DNA from: Bacteroides sedimenti
GTDB taxonomy: Bacteria; Bacteroidota; Bacteroidia; Bacteroidales; Bacteroidaceae
Length of the DNA stretch: 64,000 nucleotides
Direction of reading: 5' to 3'
Assembly (NCBI RefSeq): GCF_040365225.1
Contig: NZ_AP028055.1
Location: forward strand, 744,001-808,000
Within the stretch, counting starts at the first letter, position 1, and every line of letters starts with the position of its first letter. The notes under the pieces were generated by a model. It did no database searches, was not told the origin of the DNA, and saw only the letters and a program-made list of their open reading frames with translations. Shown in pieces: positions 49,862 through 58,004 of this stretch. The position numbers and the translations under genes were made by a program.

Positions 49862-50761
49862 TTAATATACCAGAACTCTACTATTTGGAAGATCTGGTAT
49901 ATATAGCTTACCTTTATGCATTGACATGTCAGCCGGTCCAGTGAGCTGTATTGGTAACTTTAACTTTTCCACAGTCATATCTTTCAGGTTTATTTTACCT
50001 ACGTTTCCGTTTACCCATGTTGTGAAATAGAGCGATTTACCATCTTCAGAAAGAACTAATCCGTCATATTGGCTTTTACGGTCGAAGAGCTTCCTTACAA
50101 TCGGTTTTTCAAAGTTCTGGATAGTATAAATAACATTTTCTTCTTTAGTATTTCCATCAACTGGATATGATGCCACGTAGATAATACTGTCGGTTGCAAC
50201 AATTCCGTTGGCTCCTGGTACTTTAGCAAATAGCTTTAGAGCTTGTTCATTCATCTTTTCCGGAGCCGAGACATCCAATTTATACACATTCCCTGTATTC
50301 GTAACGGTTATATACATATTATTCCTACATACAGCAATATCGTTTACAAAGCTATCGTTTGCCGGGAAACTTATTTTCTGACTTTTCTTGGTATTTCTAA
50401 GATCGAAAACCATCACAGCATTTACATCGGCAACGAACAGATGCTGGTTAACCACGCACATTCCTTTTGGTGCATTCAGACGTCCATCAGCAGGAATCAA
50501 TACGGTTGGTTTATTAGTAGTAAACTTCATAATATACCCTTTACCCAATTTGTTAAGCGGGTTGATGGTATCTCCCCCAAAATTGCTGATATATAATGAA
50601 TCGTCGTTCCAACACGTAGCCTCGCAAAAGTGTAAATGATCTGAAATTACTTTGGCGGAATCAGATACCGGTGCTACATCCACATTTGCTTTTTTCTGGT
50701 CTTTGCAGGAAAAAAATGCCAATGAAGTCAGCAATAAACATCCAATTGTTTTTTTATTCAT
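49862..50761 (-). CDS. Beta-propeller lipoprotein, SMP-30/gluconolactonase-like
   Basis: A 299-residue lipoprotein with lipobox LAFFSC (cysteine at about 19). The mature part looks like a six-bladed beta-propeller of the SMP-30/gluconolactonase/YncE-like group: ATCWNDDSLYISNFGG, NAPKGMCVVNQHLFVADVNAVMVFD, GANGIVATDSIIYVASYP and YDGLVLSEDGKSLYFTTWVNG are repeated blade patterns. The substrate, if any, is unknown. A -7 element lies 39 bp upstream (50800-50807). Monocistronic. Confidence 0.8.
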   Translation of the reverse strand: MNKKTIGCLLLTSLAFFSCKDQKKANVDVAPVSDSAKVISDHLHFCEATCWNDDSLYISNFGGDTINPLNKLGKGYIMKFTTNKPTVLIPADGRLNAPKGMCVVNQHLFVADVNAVMVFDLRNTKKSQKISFPANDSFVNDIAVCRNNMYITVTNTGNVYKLDVSAPEKMNEQALKLFAKVPGANGIVATDSIIYVASYPVDGNTKEENVIYTIQNFEKPIVRKLFDRKSQYDGLVLSEDGKSLYFTTWVNGNVGKINLKDMTVEKLKLPIQLTGPADMSMHKGKLYIPDLPNSRVLVY

Positions 50762-50799
50762 ATACCTGTTTTTTAGTTAACTAATTCAACTTTGAGTTA

Positions 50800-50807
50800 C
50801 AAAGATA
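50800..50807 (-). promoter_or_regulatory. -7 promoter element of the beta-propeller lipoprotein gene
   Basis: TATCTTTG on the minus strand; fits TAnnTTTG. Confidence 0.5.
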
Positions 50808-50927
50808 GTTAATATTGCGCTTATTTGGGTTATATTGAAAAAGAATTTATATTTGTTCTTTTTATGTAATATGATTTTATCTGCTTAAGTTTTTAAAATA
50901 TTAAAATCTTAGAAAAAGGTACAGACT

Positions 50928-51749
50928 ATGATGAAAAACATTGCCTGTGATTATATCGCTTATAAAAAAGGGGTTATATTTAATAAATCACCGCATCTTG
51001 AGAAACAATTATGCAAGAAAAAATGTTCGGCCTTAATGATTAAACATAAAGGGTGGTATGTAAAAAATACCTATAATTTTGATACGTCAAAGCCAACGTC
51101 TTATTGGTTTATTATTAAGGATTCATTTGGAGGAATGGAAGAATTAAAATGCCGTACAAAAAACAAAGTCAGAAGAGCTTTGAGGTTTTTTGATATCAAA
51201 CCTATTTCTGTTGATATGATGCGTGAGCAAGGTTATGATGTTTATCTGGATTCGTTCAGACGGTATGGTAAATCTGTAGATAAAATTCTTACCAGATCTT
51301 TATTTCTAGAAGATCTTGACCAGAATAAAGAAGGACGCGAATTCTGGGGAGTTATTGATAAGACAGATGGAACACTAGTGGCTTACGCTGAGAATTTCCA
51401 GAAAGAAGGCATGTGTGATTACTATATGTTAAAGGTCAGAAGCAGGTATTTAAGTAAAGGTTATTATCCATTTTATGGTCTTTTTTACAAGATGAACGAA
51501 TATTATCTTTCTCAGCAGCATATTAAGTACGTTTCTATAGGGGGACGTACAGCAACCGAGCAAAGTAATATTCAGTCATTTATGATGTCACATTTTAGTT
51601 TCCGGAAAGCATATGTAATAATTCGCCTGAATTATGTTTTTATATTAAAGTTACTCGTGCATTTGTTGTATCCGTTACGTACATATATTCCATCTTCCAG
51701 AGTGAAGGCCTTACTCTGTCTTGAAGCTATGTCAAGAGGTGATATTTAA
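50928..51749 (+). CDS. Unassigned protein, possible GNAT/FemAB-like acyltransferase
   Basis: A 273-residue protein without signal peptide. The central part (about 115-205: VYLDSFRRYG, FWGVIDKTDGTLVAYAENF, CDYYMLKVRSRYLSKGYYPFYGLFYKMNEYYL, YVSIGGRT) has the strand and helix order of GNAT-type folds such as FemX/FemAB-like proteins, but no firm motif. It meets the family 2 glycosyltransferase gene tail to tail with no spacer, so the two could be a surface-glycan pair. An ATG one codon in (50931) is an alternative start. Function not established. Confidence 0.55.
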   Translation: MMKNIACDYIAYKKGVIFNKSPHLEKQLCKKKCSALMIKHKGWYVKNTYNFDTSKPTSYWFIIKDSFGGMEELKCRTKNKVRRALRFFDIKPISVDMMREQGYDVYLDSFRRYGKSVDKILTRSLFLEDLDQNKEGREFWGVIDKTDGTLVAYAENFQKEGMCDYYMLKVRSRYLSKGYYPFYGLFYKMNEYYLSQQHIKYVSIGGRTATEQSNIQSFMMSHFSFRKAYVIIRLNYVFILKLLVHLLYPLRTYIPSSRVKALLCLEAMSRGDI

Positions 51750-52643
51750 TTACTTCGTACTTTTCTGTTTATATTCCAGGTTACATAGATATCCAAGTTT
51801 ATAAAAAGCGAATAAACGCATGTTTGGATGGGTACTTAATAAATTATCCTTTAGATATCTTTCGGTTAATCTAAATAATGTGGCCAGAACTGACTGAACT
51901 CGGTATTTTTTAAGCTTCTTATATGCCTGTAATAAACGAACATGGTTGAATAACAGGGCTGAATTGCAATAAAGGGTTTCAATTCCCTTTTCTGTCTTCC
52001 TGAGAAAATCATCGTTCCTTTCCAGTCCAAGGTGATAAAGAGGATTGTCGATATGTTTGATTCTGACATCTTGCTTTTCAAGTTCCATGCCGAAGGCAGT
52101 ATCCTCATGCCCATATTCAGTAAAGGATTCATCAAACAGTATTTTTTGGAAAATTCTTTTTTTAATCAAAAAGCTAAAAGAAGAGAACTGTGAGTAGGGA
52201 TGTAGATTCCTTTTTCTTGCCGAACGCTCTTCTGCATATATACCATAATAATATCTCAGACTTGACAAAACAGATGGAATAGGGCGATCGTAAATTAATC
52301 CTCCGCAAACAACATCACTATTTTGTGCAGCATATATATAGTTCTGCAAAAAATCCTTTTTGACCAGGCCGGCATCACTGTCGATAAAGAGAAGCAGATT
52401 GTATTGAGCCTTTTCAGATAAGAAATTGCGGATTTTAGCACGGCCCACATTCTCTTTAAGTTCAATGAATTTACAATTACTTACTCTGTTTATTTTTCTG
52501 TTGTTGCGTTTAAATTCTTCAGATGAGCCGTCATCGGCGACAAGGATTTCTATTGGGAATGATAAGGTTTGCGCCTGACGATGTAGCTCTTCGACTAGTC
52601 CCAAACAATCATAGTTATAAGTTGGAATAAGAATGGATAGCAT
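51750..52643 (-). CDS. Family 2 glycosyltransferase, soluble type
   Basis: A 297-residue GT-A enzyme: LSILIPTYNYDCLGLVEELHRQ, EILVADDGSSEEF, KENVGRAKIRNFLSEKA and the metal-binding LLFIDSDAG (DSD), then HEDTAFGMELEKQ as the acidic acceptor-side motif. No membrane helix is evident, so it works at the cytoplasmic face, probably on a surface glycan. It is convergent with the gene at 50928, their stop codons directly abutting. Confidence 0.9.
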   Translation of the reverse strand: MLSILIPTYNYDCLGLVEELHRQAQTLSFPIEILVADDGSSEEFKRNNRKINRVSNCKFIELKENVGRAKIRNFLSEKAQYNLLLFIDSDAGLVKKDFLQNYIYAAQNSDVVCGGLIYDRPIPSVLSSLRYYYGIYAEERSARKRNLHPYSQFSSFSFLIKKRIFQKILFDESFTEYGHEDTAFGMELEKQDVRIKHIDNPLYHLGLERNDDFLRKTEKGIETLYCNSALLFNHVRLLQAYKKLKKYRVQSVLATLFRLTERYLKDNLLSTHPNMRLFAFYKLGYLCNLEYKQKSTK

Positions 52644-52726
52644 TTTTTATTGGTCAATTTCTCGCAAATATAATGTAATTTTTACTCTTTTACCTTAATA
52701 AGATGAACTTAATTAAATGAAATGTC

Positions 52727-52734
52727 TAACTTTG
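52727..52734 (+). promoter_or_regulatory. -7 promoter element of the DUF5686 gene
   Basis: TAACTTTG fits TAnnTTTG. It overlaps the longer reading frame that begins at 52722 and so supports the ATG at 52758. Confidence 0.55.
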
Positions 52735-52757
52735 TGTCCAATTTTTATTGCTATTGT

Positions 52758-55358
52758 ATGAAACAACGATATATAAAGCTCGTTTTCGGACTAATTTTTA
52801 TTGCCGTTTCTCATGTTGCTTCAGCACACTTCAATGGAAAGGGAGATGATTCCTCTCCTGGTTCAACACATTTAATAGGTATTGTCCGCGATTCTTTAAC
52901 CGCCGAACCTATTCCATACGCATCTATTTCTTACGAAGGAAAAGGAGTTGGTTGTATCTCTGATGCAAACGGAGCCTACAGAATAATAACTCGTAAGGGT
53001 TGGAACTATTTAACCTTTACTGCGGTGGGGTATAGAAAGAAGACTGTGAAAATTGCACCGGGAGTCACTCAGAAACTGAATGTTAAATTACAACCCACCG
53101 ATGTTCAGTTGTCGGAGATTGTGATTAAACCCAAAAAAGAAAAGTACTCACGTAAGAATAATCCGGCCGTCGAACTGATGCAAAAAGTAATTGAGCATAA
53201 GTCGAGTCAGCGGTTGGAACAGCATGATTTTTATCAGTATGATAAGTATCAGAAGCTTACTACATCTATTAACGATGTAAATCCTGACGATTTTGGAAAG
53301 GGTATCTATAAAAAAATGCCGTTTCTTGTTAATCAGGTTGAACCTTGCTTGGAAACCAATAAGTTGATTATTCCTATATCTGTTCAGGAAACAGCTTCAC
53401 AAACGGTATTCCGTAAAGATCCTAAAGACGAGAAGACAATTATTAAAGGATTGAATTCTACTGGTGTTAGTGAGCTCTTTTCTACAGGAGATATTATGGG
53501 TACGGTATTGAAAGATATTTTTGCAGACATAAATATCTACGATGATGATATTCGATTGTTGTCAAGTCGCTTCATAAGCCCTATTTCTTCCAAGTCGGCC
53601 ATTTCCTTCTATAAGTTCTATATTATGGACACATTAAAAGTGGATAAAGATTCGTGTATCCACCTTACATTTGTTCCTAATAACTCCCAGGATTTCGGAT
53701 TTACAGGTCATCTGTACATCCTGAAGGACTCAACATATGCGGTAAAGAAATGCACCATGAATCTTCCCAAGAAAACCGGAGTGAACTTTGTTGATAATCT
53801 GGATATAATCCAGTCGTACGAGCAGCTTCCTAATGGACAATGGGTGCTGAAAGACGATGATATGATTGTAGAGCTTTCGTTCATGAAAGATATTTCGAAG
53901 ATGCAAATAAGAAGAATTACCCATTACAATAACTATTCCTTCGAAGCGGCCTCGCCAAAACTATTTAAGCTGAAAGGAACCACTGTGAAGGATGTAGATG
54001 CAATGATGAAGGGTGAAGATTTCTGGAACGACGTTCGCCCTGTTCCTCTTTCGGATAAAGAGAACGCGATGGATATGTTTATACAGAATCTGGAGCAGAT
54101 GCCCGGGTTTAAATATATTATCTTTGGTTTGAGAGCTTTGATTGAAAATTTTGTGGAGACCGGAAGCAAAGGTCATCCAAGTAAATTCGATTTTGGACCA
54201 ATGAATACCATTATCGGAAGTAATGATATTGAAGGACTTCGGTTGAGAATCAGCGGACAGACAACCGCAAAGCTTAATCCGCAGCTTTTCCTGAGCGGAT
54301 ATTATGCATACGGATTCAACGACCATCGCTCAAAATATAAAGGTTTGTTGGAATACTCATTCGACAAGAAAGAGTTTCTTGCAAGAGAGTTTCCTAAGCA
54401 TTCTATTTCGGCTTCATACATGTATGATGTTATGTCTCCCATGGATAAATTCCTGAAGACCGATAAAGATAATATGTTTGTAGGACTGAAAACAACGAAG
54501 GTCGATCAGATGTCTTATATCAGGGATGTATCTTTTAAGTATGAACGCGAAACCATGAGTGGTTTTTCATGGAATCTGTCAGTGAAGAATCGCAATGACG
54601 AACCCACAGGCCAGCTATTCTATATCAAGAATGATGTTGCCCGTACAATGGTTCATGATATGACAACCACCGAAGCAGCTTTGCAGCTTCGTTATGCACC
54701 AGGTGAAACGTTTATCAATACAAAGCAAAGAAGAATGCCGATTAACTTTGATGCACCTGTCTTTACTCTTTCGCATACCATGGGTATAAAAGATGTTCTT
54801 GGAGGTGAATACAAATTCAATATGACCGAAGCTGGCGTATATAAAAGATTCTGGCTATCATCATGGGGCAGACTGGATGCATATGTAAAAGCCGGCAAAC
54901 AGTGGGACAAAGTTCCGTTCCCATTATTAATTATGCCTGCTGCAAACCTTTCATACATTACTCAGCGCGAAACATTCAACCTGATTAATAATATGGAATT
55001 CCTGAACGACCAGTTTGCATCGCTTGATCTAACCTATGATTTGAATGGTAAGATATTAAACAGAATTCCATTCCTCAGAAAATTGAAGTTGAGAGAAGTA
55101 TTCAAATTTAAAGCGCTATACGGCAGTCTGAGCGATAAAAACAATCCTGAAAAAAGTGACGGACTCTTCCTGTTTCCAACAAGAGATGGACAAACAACTA
55201 GCTTTGCTATGGGAAAAGATCCGTATATGGAATATAGCATAGGTATCTATAACATATTTAAGATTCTTCATGTGGAGTATACCCGCCGATTAAATTACTT
55301 AAATCATCCGGGAATAAATAAAGACGGAATCCGTCTTGCAATGATGCTCAATTTTTAA
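52758..55358 (+). CDS. DUF5686 / carboxypeptidase-regulatory-like outer-membrane protein
   Basis: An 866-residue exported protein. A signal peptide (about 1-24) is followed by a CarboxypepD_reg-like beta-sandwich (about 38-125: GIVRDSLTAEPIPYASISYEGKGVGCISDANGAYRI and LSEIVIKPKKEK), the domain that TonB-dependent transporters also carry, then the DUF5686 region (about 140-866), which ends in a beta-rich part like an outer-membrane barrel (final residue F). No plug domain of the SusC type is seen. Function unknown; likely a surface protein widespread in Bacteroidetes. Monocistronic, terminator at 55395. Confidence 0.88.
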   Translation: MKQRYIKLVFGLIFIAVSHVASAHFNGKGDDSSPGSTHLIGIVRDSLTAEPIPYASISYEGKGVGCISDANGAYRIITRKGWNYLTFTAVGYRKKTVKIAPGVTQKLNVKLQPTDVQLSEIVIKPKKEKYSRKNNPAVELMQKVIEHKSSQRLEQHDFYQYDKYQKLTTSINDVNPDDFGKGIYKKMPFLVNQVEPCLETNKLIIPISVQETASQTVFRKDPKDEKTIIKGLNSTGVSELFSTGDIMGTVLKDIFADINIYDDDIRLLSSRFISPISSKSAISFYKFYIMDTLKVDKDSCIHLTFVPNNSQDFGFTGHLYILKDSTYAVKKCTMNLPKKTGVNFVDNLDIIQSYEQLPNGQWVLKDDDMIVELSFMKDISKMQIRRITHYNNYSFEAASPKLFKLKGTTVKDVDAMMKGEDFWNDVRPVPLSDKENAMDMFIQNLEQMPGFKYIIFGLRALIENFVETGSKGHPSKFDFGPMNTIIGSNDIEGLRLRISGQTTAKLNPQLFLSGYYAYGFNDHRSKYKGLLEYSFDKKEFLAREFPKHSISASYMYDVMSPMDKFLKTDKDNMFVGLKTTKVDQMSYIRDVSFKYERETMSGFSWNLSVKNRNDEPTGQLFYIKNDVARTMVHDMTTTEAALQLRYAPGETFINTKQRRMPINFDAPVFTLSHTMGIKDVLGGEYKFNMTEAGVYKRFWLSSWGRLDAYVKAGKQWDKVPFPLLIMPAANLSYITQRETFNLINNMEFLNDQFASLDLTYDLNGKILNRIPFLRKLKLREVFKFKALYGSLSDKNNPEKSDGLFLFPTRDGQTTSFAMGKDPYMEYSIGIYNIFKILHVEYTRRLNYLNHPGINKDGIRLAMMLNF

Positions 55359-55394
55359 AAGAATGTTTGTATTTAATTGAAATAGTTTTCTCCT

Positions 55395-55437
55395 GTTTTG
55401 TGCAAAAGGGTTATTCCTTTTGTACAAAACTTTTCTT
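55395..55437 (+). terminator. Terminator of the DUF5686 gene
   Basis: GTTTTGTGCAAAAGG pairs with CCTTTTGTACAAAAC (one mismatch), followed by a T-rich tract. Confidence 0.82.
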
Positions 55438-55562
55438 GAACTCCTCCTGTTTTTCTTTATTCAGAAGATGCTACACAACTTCTGAGGCCATTAAAATCTT
55501 TCCCAGTAACTATTTGTTTTAAATAATAATGTGTAAATTTGATGCCATATAACTAGAACGAA

Positions 55563-56837
55563 ATGGCACAACCTTTAGCGGAAAGACTTCGGCCCAGGTC
55601 GCTTGACGACTATATTGGCCAGAAACATTTGGTGGGTAAGGGAGCTGTCTTGCGCAGAATGATTGACGCAGGACGCATATCGTCATTTATTCTCTGGGGA
55701 CCTCCGGGAGTGGGGAAAACAACTCTCGCACAGATTATTGCTAACAAGCTCGAAACTCCTTTCTATACATTAAGCGCAGTAAGCTCGGGTGTGAAAGATG
55801 TTCGCGATGTTATTGATAAAGCAAAAAGCAACCGCTTTTTTTCTCAATCCAGCCCAATCCTTTTTATTGATGAAATTCATCGGTTCAGTAAGTCTCAACA
55901 AGACTCTTTGCTGGGAGCTGTAGAGCAGGGAACAGTTACGCTTATTGGCGCAACTACCGAAAATCCTTCTTTTGAGGTTATTCGTCCGTTGCTTTCCCGT
56001 TGTCAGCTTTATGTATTAAAATCACTCGAAAAAGAAGATTTGCTGGAGTTGCTTCACAGAGCTGTCACGCAAGATGCTATTCTCAAAGAAAAACATATAG
56101 AACTGAAGGAAACCGAAGCAATGCTTCGTTATTCGGGAGGCGATGCCCGTAAACTTCTAAATATTCTTGAACTTGTAGTCGGAGCAGATAATGAAGATCC
56201 GGTAGTGATTACGAATGAAAAAGTGGTTGACAGACTTCAGCAAAATCCCCTGGCTTATGATAAGGATGGAGAAATGCATTACGATATTATATCTGCTTTT
56301 ATCAAAAGTATTCGTGGAAGTGACCCTGACGGAGCAATTTATTGGCTTGCACGTATGATTGAGGGAGGAGAGGATCCTGCTTTTATTGCTCGTCGTCTCG
56401 TAATATCTGCATCCGAAGATATAGGCTTGGCAAATCCAAATGCTATGTTGCTGGCCAATGCATGTTTTGATACACTGATGAAGGTTGGTTGGCCCGAAGG
56501 AAGGATTCCACTAGCAGAAGTAACCATCTATCTGGCAACCAGTCCGAAAAGCAATTCTGCCTATCGTGCCATTAATGATGCATTACAGTTGGTTCGCGAA
56601 ACGGGCAATCTACCCGTTCCTTTGCATTTACGAAATGCGCCGACTAAGCTGATGAAACAGCTGGGTTACAGTGATGGATATAAATACGCACACGATTACA
56701 AAGACAATTTTGTTAAACAACAATTTCTTCCAGATGAGCTGAAAACTAATTCAATCTGGCGTCCGCAGAGCAATCCCGCCGAAGCTAAATTGAAAGAACG
56801 TATGATACAGCTTTGGGGAGATCGATATAATGATTAA
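55563..56837 (+). CDS. rarA: Replication-associated recombination protein A (RarA/MgsA)
   Basis: A clamp-loader-like AAA+ ATPase that acts at stalled replication forks. The 424-residue protein has PLAERLRPRSLDDYIGQKHLVG, Walker A WGPPGVGKTTLAQ, Walker B ILFIDEIHRFSKSQQDSLLGAVE, sensor-1 GATTENPSFEV and the C-terminal helical tetramerisation domain (SAFIKSIRGSDPDGAIYWLARMIEGGEDP). Full length. It lies 15 bp before the hydroxyacid dehydrogenase gene, so the two are probably transcribed together. Confidence 0.95.
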   Translation: MAQPLAERLRPRSLDDYIGQKHLVGKGAVLRRMIDAGRISSFILWGPPGVGKTTLAQIIANKLETPFYTLSAVSSGVKDVRDVIDKAKSNRFFSQSSPILFIDEIHRFSKSQQDSLLGAVEQGTVTLIGATTENPSFEVIRPLLSRCQLYVLKSLEKEDLLELLHRAVTQDAILKEKHIELKETEAMLRYSGGDARKLLNILELVVGADNEDPVVITNEKVVDRLQQNPLAYDKDGEMHYDIISAFIKSIRGSDPDGAIYWLARMIEGGEDPAFIARRLVISASEDIGLANPNAMLLANACFDTLMKVGWPEGRIPLAEVTIYLATSPKSNSAYRAINDALQLVRETGNLPVPLHLRNAPTKLMKQLGYSDGYKYAHDYKDNFVKQQFLPDELKTNSIWRPQSNPAEAKLKERMIQLWGDRYND

Positions 56838-56852
56838 ACTAAAAAATAAATT

Positions 56853-57809
56853 ATGAAAATAGTTGTATTAGATGGATATGGAATGAATCCCGGTGATCTT
56901 TCATGGGACGCGCTCAAGGCTTTGGGCGAATGTGTAATTTACGATCGTACATCTGAAGCAGATGTTATTGCTCGTGCTGCAGGTGCCGAAGTTGTTCTAA
57001 CTAACAAAACTGAAATCACTGCTGAAGTTATGGCTGCTCTTCCCGAGTTAAAATACATTGGGGTTACTGCTACCGGATATAATGTTGTAGATATTCCAGC
57101 TGCAAAAGAACGTGGAATTATTGTTGCAAATGTACCAGCTTACAGCACAGTTTCTGTAGCACAGATGGCTTTTGCGCATATCCTGAATATTACACAACAG
57201 GTAGCTCATCATTCAAATGAAGTTAAGAGTGGTCGTTGGACTAAAAATGAAGATTTCTGCTTTTGGGATACTCCGCTGACTGAACTAAGCGGACTTAAAA
57301 TTGGTATTGTAGGCCTTGGAAATACAGGGATGGCAACAGCCCGCATTGCTCTTGGATTTGGAATGAATGTGTGTGTATATACCTCTAAATCTCAATTCCA
57401 GTTGCCGCCTGATTTTAAAATGATGACTAAAGACGAAATCTTTGCCGAATGCGACATTATTAGTCTTCATTGTTCTTTGAACGAAGAAACCCGCGAACTG
57501 GTTGATGCAAAGCGTCTGGCTACAATGAAGCCTACTGCAATTCTGATTAATACTGGCCGAGGTTCACTGATTAATGAACAAGATTTGGCAGATGCTCTGA
57601 ACAATGGCGTGATTTATGCCGCCGGACTCGATGTGCTTTCTACCGAACCTCCTCGTGCAGATAATCCTCTTCTCACTGCCCGAAATTGTTTTATCACTCC
57701 ACATATAGCATGGGCTACTAAAGCTGCCCGTGAACGCTTGATGACTGTTGTCGTTGAAAACGTCAAAGCTTTCGCTGCTGAAAAACCAATCAATAACGTT
57801 GCAAAATAA
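56853..57809 (+). CDS. D-2-hydroxyacid dehydrogenase (glycerate dehydrogenase-like)
   Basis: A 318-residue NAD-dependent reductase of 2-oxoacids, closest in style to hydroxypyruvate/glycerate dehydrogenases. The Rossmann GLGNTGMATARIAL (about 153-166) and the catalytic Arg, Glu and His are visible in NTGRGSLINEQ, AAGLDVLSTEPPR and NCFITPHIAW. Follows rarA after 15 bp and is closed by a strong terminator at 57838. The natural substrate is not certain. Confidence 0.92.
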   Translation: MKIVVLDGYGMNPGDLSWDALKALGECVIYDRTSEADVIARAAGAEVVLTNKTEITAEVMAALPELKYIGVTATGYNVVDIPAAKERGIIVANVPAYSTVSVAQMAFAHILNITQQVAHHSNEVKSGRWTKNEDFCFWDTPLTELSGLKIGIVGLGNTGMATARIALGFGMNVCVYTSKSQFQLPPDFKMMTKDEIFAECDIISLHCSLNEETRELVDAKRLATMKPTAILINTGRGSLINEQDLADALNNGVIYAAGLDVLSTEPPRADNPLLTARNCFITPHIAWATKAARERLMTVVVENVKAFAAEKPINNVAK

Positions 57810-57837
57810 TACGTCATTCAACTTTATAAAGATATAA

Positions 57838-57880
57838 AAGAGGCTGTTATCATTAAAAATGGTAACAGCCTCTTCTTTTG
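57838..57880 (+). terminator. Terminator of rarA-hydroxyacid dehydrogenase
   Basis: AAGAGGCTGTTA and TAACAGCCTCTT form a 12-bp stem with an A/T-rich loop, followed by CTTTT. Confidence 0.88.
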
Positions 57881-57902
57881 AATAAATATTTTCTTATGGA
57901 AA

Positions 57903-57933
57903 GTTGTTGTATTGGAAAATAATAGTAAATTTG
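57903..57933 (+). promoter_or_regulatory. Promoter of the CoA-disulfide reductase fusion gene
   Basis: GTTG at 57903-57906, 19 bp, then TAAATTTG at 57926-57933: one mismatch to the -33 box. The ATG is 71 bp downstream, leaving a leader of about 65 nt. Confidence 0.55.
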
Positions 57934-58004
57934 CAAAATAATTCCAGTGGAAAATATTATTATTGGAATATGTGTATATCGGTTAAAGTAAAAAGAATAT
58001 AAAA

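Noticed and set aside
52722..52757. Longer start of the DUF5686 protein
   Set aside because: The -7 box at 52727-52734 overlaps it and the signal peptide begins at 52758.
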